From: Meghimatium bilineatum
Lineage: Eukaryota > Mollusca > Gastropoda > Stylommatophora > Philomycidae
NCBI GenBank assembly: GCA_034231615.1
Contig: CM067310.1
Span: 7,610,010 to 7,674,009 of the forward strand
Length of the DNA stretch: 64,000 nt
Direction of reading: 5' to 3'
Shown: in pieces, positions 37,801 to 49,800 of the stretch
How the letters are laid out: every line of letters starts with the position of its first letter
Position numbering within the stretch: position 1 is the stretch's first letter
The notes under the pieces: generated by a model
The model's database searches: none
What the model saw: only the letters and a program-made list of their open reading frames with translations
Told to the model about the DNA's origin: nothing
Made by a program: the position numbers and the translations under genes

Positions 37801-40800
37801 AATAATTGAGCACAGCTAATATTGGTTACTGGGAACAATGTAGCAGCTAGAGGATTGTGGGAAGAGGAAGTGCACTGCGAAAAAATACAACACGTATGAA
37901 AGAAAGACATACATATTTCTAGGAGTAGGAGTCTTTTCTGTCTTTCTGATGGTAGTAGTTATAAGGAATATCTCAAATCCATGACAATTAAGAATCTTCG
38001 TCTTCTGCGTTCATTCTCAAACTCCTGCAGATTAGCAGAATGGCTTGAGAACGCAATGCTTTGTGTCATGGTTTACAGCACTACTGTGATATCTGCGCCT
38101 TTTGGCCTGACACATCCGACTTCAGCATGGCACTGGGCCACTATGATCCTATATGGAATACCCAGCCCCCAACCCATAACCGCTATTGTGGCCTCTTACA
38201 ACATGGGAGGTAAACATTACTGCTATGCTTTGGTCCCCCTGTTGGACCTTGGCAACGCACTGCAGCGATTAAGGATGTGACTAACAAGAACAATCTGGCA
38301 CATAGAGTCTTCCGCAGTATATACAAGGAAACCCCCATTCCTGGGGGTGGCGTAGCGCAGGGGTTAGTGCACTGGCTTCGCATATGAGTGGTCCTGGGTT
38401 CATTCCCCAGTTGAGGCGGAAATGTTTTCAGATCGCAACAGCTCCCAGGTCGATCCAGCCTTAAATGGGTACCGGATTTATCCGGGAAGTAAAGACTGCG
38501 AGGGAAAGGAGATGGCTACTGCCCTCATTTGCAGAGGCTCTGAAATGTGAGATCGCTAACATCTCACACCCATGGTATTAATAAATGCTATGGGTTACTT
38601 TACTTTTACATATACCATTCCTAATCTTTCCTCTTCATCGCATCTTGTTTCTATATCAATGCCTGTATCATGCAAATCACTCTTAGCATGGCTTTTTGCC
38701 AATGTAGAGGTTGACCTTGATATTAATTCCCAGATGCTAATTTGTTAATTTATGGAGATAAAGTAGATTCTTCTGTATTCTGTCAATCTTCCATAATTCT
38801 AGTCTGTCCCAACATCTGAGTATGCACAGACTGAGCAAATACTGTGGTATTGTTGTTGTTTTTTTCAATACATCTGTGTTAGTGACTTTGTCCTGCCATC
38901 TTTTTCTTCTTCTGCGCTCGTTTTCAAACTCCTGCAGATTAGCAAGATGTAGCCTTGAGAATAGAATACATTGCTCCCTGATTCACAAGACAACTATTTG
39001 ATTGTATCAATGTTGGTCACTTTTGACCACACAGTCCATTAAACTGCATGACTTCAGCACGGCCAATCAACTGAAAGATAATTATGAATAAATGATGAAT
39101 TCACGTGGGGGAAAAACATCATTAGACAGGTTACAGTCTAGCAGTATACCATCAAGGCAAGAGACGGAGACAGGTTACAGTCTAGCAGTATACCATCAAG
39201 GCAAGAGACGGAGACAGGTTACAGTCTAGCAGTATACCATCAAGGCAAGAGACGGAGACAGGTTACAGTCTAGCAGTATACCATCAAGGCAAGAGACGGA
39301 GACAGGTTACAGTCTAGCAGTATACCATCAAGGCAAGAGACGGAGACAGGTTACAGTCTAGCAGTATACCATCAAGGCAAGAGACAATGTTGGAGGTCTG
39401 TTGCAGCCAACCTTTGTTGCTAGACGGTACTTGATGATGATGAATTGTTACATGAAAACAGTTCTAGAGAAAATATATTCAGTTTTCAGCATTACTATAC
39501 AATTTTAATAACATTTACCTTTCTTCTAGTGGACCGTATAGGGAAGAGTATCGAGCTGGTGGAATAGCTTTGTCCTGGTGATATGAGAAACAAAAGTACA
39601 ACTTGATGTCATAGAAGAAGATTGATATTTCAACATAAGAAATTACCAACACTGTACGATGAGATAAATTACCAACATTGTATGATGAGATAAATTACCA
39701 ACACTGCATGATGAGATAAATTACCAACATTGCATGATGAGATAAATTACCAACTTTGCATGATGAGATAAATTACCAACATTCTATGATGAGATAAACT
39801 ACCAACATTCTATGATGAGATAAATTACCAACATTCTATGATGAGATAAATTACCAACATTCTATGATGAGATAAATTACCAACATTGTATGATGAGATA
39901 AATTACCAACATTCTATGATGAGACAGAAGGCCAATATTATAAGCTTAGACAAGAAAGCAACATTGCATGCTAGAAGAAAAGCAATGTCAGACTCTAGCA
40001 TTGACCCTACAAGTACAGATGTTCTGTCCTAGGTGCAGCAACGTTTGACTCTTCTACAAGTATATGTCTCAGATACAGCAATGTTTGACTCTTCTACAAG
40101 TATGGATGTTATGTCTCAGATACAGCAATGTCTGACTACCATTAATTCCTACAAATATACATGTTCTGTCCATGATCCGCCAACATTTATTCTGTCTAAC
40201 AAAGAACTGTGAGGCAAGACATGATCACACTGGACAGAACAGAGGCAAAAGTTTTAGGGCAGTCCCTCTGACATGAAATAGACTGGAAGCTTTGTCCTGA
40301 AGATCAAGCAAGGCTAAAAGAATACTGAATGAAGAAGTAGATACTCTGGCTACTTGTACACAATCCTTGAGAACATTAAACATACATCTCGACCAATAAC
40401 TACGATGACCACACCAACACAAGATGGCAAATTATACAAACCTCTGGCCATGAACCTGGGGCACCCAGTCTAGCTCTTGCTCCCACTGGCATGAATCCAG
40501 GAACTTCGATCATTCGGTAATTGCCTGTTAAAGACATGTATGATTAGTATAAACATAAACAGTGGTTGAAGGAAGCAATATAATCACATTCAGGATGTCT
40601 CGAAAATATTCCACCTTTGTCAGCAGTACAAAATATTCCACCTTTTTCAGCATTACAAAATATCCCACCTCTTTCAGCAGTACAAAATTTAGCTCTGATC
40701 TGCCATTGTGAAATGGCTAACTTTGTTCCATTGTTAAAATAAAAAAAATTAATAAACAGGGGCAAATGACGTCAACTTCTGATTCAACCTTTTTTTATTA

Positions 40801-43800
40801 TAAAAAAAGACGTCTGTCGTCTCACAATGCAAGATACAGTAATAGATTTCAGCTGTCGAGAGCATTGAAACTAGAAATTTTTATGCAATGGGCAAACTCT
40901 GGCTCCGATCCCCCCTTTTAAACTAAATTCATTGTGGAACACCATCTTTGTCCTTTTCAGATATAAAGCTACAACATTTGATCTCCAACAATTTATGTGA
41001 TGTCAGAGCCCCTTCTTTTTCCTTGGATAGTCTTCTTCAGTTTATTCAATCTCCTGCCCGATCTCTCTTGTAGCAGGACAATGATCTTACTAGATTTCCA
41101 GAAGGATGTAGTCCAGAGAATGGGAATGCTATGCACCGCCATATTATTTGCGGAAATGGCTCGACACATCTGTCTTTAGCAGCCTTGTAGGATATAACAC
41201 TTCAACTGTTGATCTACAACAATTTCTGTGCTGTGCTAGTAGTGGCCCACTTCAATGACCTGTCACAGTGGGCTCGTGACATCTCAGTCATGGCTATTCC
41301 GTCATGCACATTGGACCACAGAAAACCATCTTATCAATACCATGGGAGTGTGGAACATGCAGTCATTAACCCTCTGACTGCGTATTTATTTCCGGAAGTT
41401 CTATTTAAAAAAATGTATTGGCAGGCACGTAATCGCTATCATCATCAGATTCCCCTTCAATTTCATTACTGTCCTACAAATACATATATAGCAACTTTGT
41501 TCTTACCTCAAAGCAAAATTCTGAATAATACCAGTATTTTAAATTGTTAGATAGGAATACAAAGAAACATAAATAATTGCTAGCACGCGGAAATCACGGG
41601 ATGCGTAAAATTAACCCAGTAGGTGGAGCACGCGAAAATCGCTGGATACCCAGTCGGAGGGTTAACGCCACTTCTATTCCTGTCCTACTTCTGACTTCAG
41701 CTAGCACGCACTCAATAGTGTGTACCTTATCTAGAACAATTTTTATTATACTATTATTGTTTATAACTATGTTTTCTATTTGGCATTTTCTTTGTGCACT
41801 TTCTGTACATGTAATCTCTCACACTGTTGCCATTCTCAACTCTCTTTGTCTTTTTTTATTGTATGCCTATACAATGTAGACCTATCGGTTCCAACATGGC
41901 TGACATATAGTCTGCGCTCGATTTGACAAGTTCCATTCTGTGTCTGTTTGCCTGTATCTTGATAAAGACCTTTTTGGTCAAAACATTGAATCTATGCATT
42001 GTTCCTTGTAAACTTTTCCTTTTATATTTTTGATATAATTACTTCCCTGTGGATTTCAGAGTTGCACCACTCGGAATTGCATTCTCCGCAATTGGGATAA
42101 TTGTCCCTGTCTGATATACTATATCAGTGGAAATAATTGTAGAAGAGAAAGTACGACGTAACAGATTTTGGTAATCCAAGTTTGGTAATCATTGTATCCA
42201 AGTTACACATAATTTGCCAAATAAAAAATGCACCCAGCCATAAGGAAAATGGATGATAATGCCACATCGCTACAATATTTTGGAGGCGAAACTAGTCATG
42301 CAGTTTCTTTCTCTCCCATGAATGACTAGGCAACTGAGCACTTATGGAAAAATTATGTGCTATGAGGCTTATTCCCAGCTCAACTTACTTTTACCAGAAT
42401 TAATTTAACATCACTTCATGTTAACAGAATTTACATTAAAATCTACACAATTTAACAGCACATGTTTTGTTAACAGAATTTACATTACAATCTACATAAT
42501 TTAACAGTGCATGATTTGTTAACAGAATTCACATTACAATATACATAACGGAACATAATTTGTTAACATAATTCACATTACAATCTACCTTTATCATTAA
42601 CACCAGGATGCAGGAAGCTACAGCTAATCCCCCATGTACAAGCACCCTTCTGAAAAAATTGACACACAGTCTTGACAAAGGATTTCTTGTCTCCAGGTTC
42701 CTTGATCTCACCTTCTTCAACATCATCATCCTGTTGATAAATTTAAGGGTCAGCATTATAAAAAAGGGGTAGACCAAAAGAAATACTCAGAAGAACAATA
42801 CTTAGAGAAAGTAAAACAACCAATATTCATACTATTCAAGAACTGCACAGAATAGCTTTGAACAGACAGAATTGGAGAGATCTGACCTCTGTCCTATGCG
42901 CTAACTTCAGCGCAAAAGGAAAATGAATGAATGAATTATAAAAAAGGACAAATAACAGTCAGTTAGCTCTTTTGCCAAGTTTGGCACATAGGGCAGATGT
43001 CAATGTTCTCCATGCCTGTCGATCAGTTGCTAGGGATTGCAGGTCTTGTGTATTTATGCCTGTTGATTTTAATTCATTCATAAATGTCCTTCTGAGTGTT
43101 GTTTTTGGTCTTCCCTGTTTTCTTTCCCGTCTGGTGTTCACCACATAACTACAGAAATTAAAAGGTGTAAACAAATCTAACACATATCATACACAGACCA
43201 TGTTCTACGTATCTATGTTTATTCAGCCATGAATATGGTGCATAGGGCAGACACCAGAGCTCTCCAGTTTGAGAGATGTGATGTTACTATGTGTCGTTCT
43301 TGTATGCTGTTGCGACCCATAGTCATATCATTGTTCTGTGAAGTTTCTTTTGGTCTTCCTCTTTTTCTTTTGACATCTGGCACACATTTTAAGAACACAG
43401 TAACCTATTTGATAGTGAGCTTGCTTACTAACACTGGGTTACAGCGCGCCAGGTTTGAAATCCCTCCTGGACAAAAATCCAGGTTGTGATTTCTTGTTTA
43501 ACACATCCGCTCCTCCAGTTGACCCAGCTGTAAATGGGTATTTAATGCATGAATTAGGGAAGATAAATACAGCAAGTAAGGGGGCTGGCCACTCTACCTA
43601 ATAGTTGCTGCAGTGTAGTATATGAAGAGTTATCTTCATCCCCAATGGCAGGTTGCTGCCATGGGACCTACCTTTACCGTACACATTTTAATGCATGTAA
43701 TGGCAGTCCATTTTCATTAATTCTAAGTTTCTGTCTGATAAAGAGATCCTGCTACAACCAAAGAAATAGTATAAGAAAATCTTACATATACCACACAGAG

Positions 43801-46800
43801 ACCTGGTTACAAACATATAACCAATGTTTAATTAACATCTTCCGCTGAAGACGGATGTTTCGGGCCATTGGCACAAATAAAACGGCGACACAACGCATTC
43901 CCATTCTCTGGACAACATCCTGCTTGAGATCTAGTAGGACGATGGTCCTGCTACAAGGAAGGTCCAGCGGGAGTTTGAGAATGAACACTGAAGAATGAAC
44001 ATAAGAGTATGGAAAGATAAACACATTATAACATTGCAAGGATGCAACAAAAACTGTACAAGATCAAAATACCTTATGATGTAAAACAGAATGCAGCAGA
44101 AATATACCACCGCAAGAGGACACAAGTTTCTTGCTAGGAGGCCAAAAGCGATGATGGCCCATGCTCCTATTGGAGCAAACAAAGTGTATAGGGTTAAAGT
44201 AGCTACCACGGCTCTATTGTATAATGTATCTATTTTACCAAGTTAAAACAAAAAATGAGCCATCCAGCACAAGTGATGGAGACAACTGTTCCATTTACTC
44301 GATGCCAACAAATTCTTGGTTTTTTTATTTTTCTTATCTGGCTGTGATATCTGCACCTTTCAGCTTGACACATACAACTTCATCATTTCATTATTCATTA
44401 ACTTCTGCGTTCGTTCTCAAACTCCTACAGATTAGCAGAATGTAGTTGAAATATACGAACAAAGAAAATTGGATGAACAATGGGCCATGGGAAACACTTG
44501 GGAGGGAAATCTATAAATATATGACCAGCCCAAATCCTAAAGACAACATCAACCTCCTGGGAAGGAAAGACCAGAGTATCATATTCAGACTGCGCACACA
44601 TGTACAGCTTAACAATCACCTGAACAGAATAAAACCACAACACAGTTCAAGGTGCCGTATGTGCACTTATCCCTATGAAACTGTTGACCACCACCTTTTT
44701 GAATGCCCAGCGCTGGATGACATCAGGAAAATGCTTCTCCCTCCAGAGCCAGATAAATGAAACATTATATATGGAACAAAACAACAGCTCACAAACACAT
44801 GCATATATCACACAATGGCATTGGGTCAAAGGGCATGAGCCCATGGACCGCTGGATCAGCATCCAACCAACCAGCAGAATAGAATGCGTTGTGTCATGGT
44901 TTACAGCATTGCTGCACCTTTCATCCGGCTTCAGCATTGCTTTGGATCACTGACCCTATATGGGATCGGACAGCCAACTTCATCACATAATCTCCTTAGT
45001 CGCTTCTTATGACATGCATGGAAGGTAAACAGTGTTGTTATTCTTTGCTCCCCCCTCTGGTGGCAACACATGGGCGATTCAGTATCTTTAATCTTCTATG
45101 CAATTTGGTAACCAACCCTAGGATGAAATTAATGTGGCTAACGTGAAAATCTTCCCTCAAATATAGATCTGTCCATGGGGGCCCCCCCCAAAGAGGAGCA
45201 TAGAATAACACTATTACTACTATGCGTGTCATATATGGTGACTAAGGAGGTTTTAGGGTGGAATTGACTGTTCAATCCCATAGAGGTTGAAAGTGACTCA
45301 GAAGTCGTACTGAAGTGAGGAAATTAACATGGAAAAGATGGGAAGTTTTGCTACTTCCAGTCTACAACATCAATATATCTCAATGTGACTTTAATTTGTT
45401 TGGACTCTTAAAGAAATCTAAAAAGGGACAATGATTTCACTCCAATGAAGATGTTATGACAGCTGTGACCAAATGGTTTAGTGAGCATACTATGGGTAAG
45501 TCCTGTGATGGAATTCACTGTCTGCCCAAACAGTGGGATGGATGTTTGAATGCGTAAGGTGGGATGCAAAGAGTTCCGCATTGCTCTCATGTGGACCCAG
45601 GGTTAGATTCCGGATCATTGCTCTCATGTGGACCCAAGGTTAGAAGATAAAGTTAAAAGCACCTACTTGTCGTGCACCCCAGAAACCGACTGTTTCGAAG
45701 CTCATTCAAAGTAAAGCCAACGCTGTATGGATCATGTCCAGACAGTATAGATTGAGAAGGAATGAGATTTGTTTGCATATGACAACAAGATCTTTGAATG
45801 ACATCACTTGGTCCCCACAGCCAAAATATGCAGCAGAGCAAGATAGCGTCTAGCCTGAACTTGCAGGGCTGTTGCAAGCTCACGGACATCTAGAATCATG
45901 AGTAAGTCTCCGGAGCAGTAAGACTAACATATTGAGTACAATGAGAGGGAACTACAGCATTAGAGGGAGTGTCGTGCAAATATAATGGAGAAAATGCATG
46001 GAAATTGTGACTGAAGCATTATTCAGCACGACAACAAGCTTCCAGTTACATCTAAGCAGAATCATGGAAACGAAGCAACAAATTCCCAACTGGTGCTCCT
46101 AAATATGTGTAGTGACTCAGACTTGGACAAAGTGTTCACGATGTCGGTGAATGATACCTCAGCTAAGACATTGAATGAACCGGAGCCCAGCTTTACTGTA
46201 GAGTGTTTCTTATAGTGGAATCATGCTCACAGACAAGAAAAGATTCAGTACCCGGGGGGGAGGCACAGGGACAATGCATTTAATTATGTGAGACAAGTTC
46301 ACTGGTGTCAACACCTCGTGCGAGATAGACGTAGTTGGCCCAAGTTTAAATCTCAGATTCTCGCCTTCTCAGAGAATGCCACCAAGAGATATTTTTTGGC
46401 CTGTAAAATCCAAGAGCATGGTGGGTGATAAACCGTTATGGTGGAGAGTTGACACACATTCGCCACCTAGTGACAGATAGGAAGGCTGCCACAGGCTACG
46501 GAAGCTCACATAAATTAAAAGCATGCTGAAAACTGATGTTCTGGGCCAGAAGACAAAAAAAACTGCTGTGAATCCAGCAGCACAACATACTTCATACTCA
46601 CCGATGGAAATCACATGGATTGTTGTGTTGGTTATCAGATAGTGAACCGCAGAAGAGGAAAAATGCATGACTTCTGATGACTCCAGGTGCAAACAAGTTC
46701 CCTAATAAATGCTTTACTAAATTATAACACAACTCGCTCGGATGTTGCCAGGGCCCGAAAGGGGAGCAAAGAATAGCAACACTATTTACCTTCCACGCAT

Positions 46801-49800
46801 GTCGTAAAAGGCGACTAAGGAGGTTATGGGGTGGAGTTGGCTGTCCCATCCCATATAGGGTCAGTGACCCAAAGCTATGCTGAAGTCGGAAGTGTCAGGC
46901 CAAAAGGCACAGATATCGCAGCAATGCTGTAAACCATGAGACAACGCATTCCATTCTCCGGACTACATCCTACTAATCTGCAGGAGTTTTAGAACGAACC
47001 CAGAAGAAGATAACACAACTACTGATGTACCTCTCCTATTCGTGTAATGAACGGCACATGGCCAGGCTTCATCTGAAACCGCTTCGCACAAAACATGTTA
47101 CAGTTACCAGAATTCCAACAACATATAAAGTGCTTCTACACAAAGTTATGTCTAACTGGGATCGACAAAATGATTGGAAACAGAACAGGATGTAAAGATA
47201 TGTGCATTTTGTGATAATTTACTTACGCTCAGTTCTCCCTCGTCTTTGTTCAACATTTCAACCTGAAATATTCCAAGAAATATGAAATATCAGTTTTTAA
47301 AACAACGTGATATGGAATTAATTTCTGAAAAATAATAATACTAATAAAGGAGTTAATTTCTGAAAAATAATAATAATAAAGGAGTTAATTTCTGAACAAT
47401 AATAATAATAACAATTGTATTCCTCCACTGAACATCATAGTCGCCCATCTGTTACTGAGGTGCAAAAGAATGCCACCAACAGACATATTTTGGCCTGTAG
47501 AATAGCAACACTTTACTTTCCATGTACGCCGTAAGAGGTGACTAAGAAAGTTATGGGGTGGAGTTGGCTGTCCCATCCTATATAGGGTAAAAGTGACCTA
47601 GAAGTCATATGTGTCGGGCCAAAAAGTGTAGATCTCAAGATGAGCACCCGAGCCTTCATTTTTTCCACTGAACACAGATCTCACAATACTATGTCGTAAG
47701 ATTAAAAGGCAAGGTTCTCTTTCCGAACGTACCGGGTAGTCTTCCTTATGATCTCCTGAAATTCCATGGGTCTCTGGCAAGTTGTCCTGCTTCCTCTAGA
47801 GACGTGTATGCATTCCTGAATATCTCTTGTCCAACAATGTCTTGGTCATTCTCTGCCTCCTATACTCCCCTTCAACAACACTCTTTCCATGCTGTTTTGT
47901 CTCTTCACATAGCCAAAAACACGCAACTTTCTTCTTAATTAGGCATTTAAAAGCCAGCATTCTTAAACGTTAATTTTTTTTTAGCACTTCTTGGTTAGTC
48001 TTTCTTGCAGTCCATCGTATTCTTGGTATTCAATAATACATGTTAAAGAAAAACTTCATTTTGAAGGCCTCTATTCTCTTCGCTGTAATTTATTTATTGT
48101 CCATGTTACTCAGATGTAGGTCGACACACACATACATGTATGTAACTAGAATACCGAAAATTTCAACATCACATGGCATGAACTATAAGATGAAATGATT
48201 GACAGCACATGAAATAGACGACTGGAAAAATATGATAGCCAATACCACACGGTATAGACTATAAGAAATGAATGACAGTAAAAAAAATAGAAGAATGGAA
48301 AGATATGATAATCAACGTCACATGGCATGGACTATAAGAAAAAGTTAATGACAGCACATGAAATAGATGGCTGTGGAAAGACATGACAACTAAGGCCACA
48401 CGGCACGGACTATAAAGAGACGAAGTAAAGTTGTAGTCTTGTTTGTTTGTATCCATCTTGCAATACATTTGTTTTTTATGTTTGCCCCTTGCAATAGACA
48501 TTACATTTGGGCAGGCAGCAGAAACTACAGAGTGTATACTTCACGAATCTCTGAAACATGATATGCCGAGTCACATACTGGCTGATAGAAACGACACTAG
48601 AATCAAATCTCTGTGGATATCAAAGGTGAGCTACAAAAGACAGAATTACAATCAATTGTGGACACATTTCAAGTGAATGATAGAAAAAGATAAAAGTTAG
48701 GCCATTACTAATCTCTACTGATCAATCTCCAATGGTGTTACTGGTTGATCTGAGATATTCAAAGTTGTTGATGTTACGAGATAGAGACTAAATGCATTTC
48801 ATAAATTTTGGGTGCAGAACTAAATAAATAATAAAAAAATTTGTATTTACCTGCTCTTGACTGCCATCTTCTTTTCCCTGCACCTCAGAAACAACCGTAA
48901 TATTAATTGATTTGTTATTATCGTTCCCTTCGATGTGAGATGAAAAATCTTTTTCCGTCTTTGCATCCACACTCAAATTTGTATTTACAATATTAGATTT
49001 TTCAAATAAATTCTCACTAGATGGATTCTCTGATAAACTGTCACCAAAAGTGACAAAATCTAGATTAGTTCCTTCGTGTTCCTCGCCAATCTTTTTTATA
49101 AATCCGGAAGAAGTTATCAGTGTGTTTGATGATGTGTTCTTACTAGACAAGTTCATTTTAAAATCACCTTCTTTATCAGATTCTATGATATTTATAGATT
49201 TCAGACTCTCATCTTCAAAACTTGTCAACTGATTAATGTTGCCACTCTTATAATCTGACACGGCTTTTTTATCTCCTAAGAGGCCATCAATCTTCTTTAC
49301 AACTAAATGATGAGTGCTTACATTGACAAGGTTATGAATTCCACAATTTTCTTCACTTTTCTCATAATTCGATTCAACTTGCTCCACATTACCCTTATTA
49401 AATAATGATTCTGTCGTTACAGTTGTCAGTGGCATTGTCAAGGATCCAAGCGGTTTTTCAAGTAGATATGCGGGCAAACCATATCCAGCATTGGTTGTTT
49501 TAATAGGTACATCAGATGAGACATTGCTGCAACAAAAATCACTGGTTTCACATATAACAGATGCAAGTGAATTGTCTGGTGCCATTTCAGATTTAAGGAC
49601 TTTGCAAAAGAAGCTTTGAGCATCATTTTCAGAGGTCTTCATGTGCTCCCTATCTTGTAATAAAATTTGAACATTCTCTGAAGCAGTATCCACATTAACG
49701 ACGTCAGATAACTTCGCATCTGAAAGACCAGCTATACCTTTGCTATAAGCTTCATTCTGTTGATCACCAGTATTCTCTAGGCTGCCGTTATTTGTGGAAA

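Noticed and set aside
49050-49232. Small plus-strand frame opposite exon 1
   Set aside because: Antisense shadow of the ZC3H18 coding exon.
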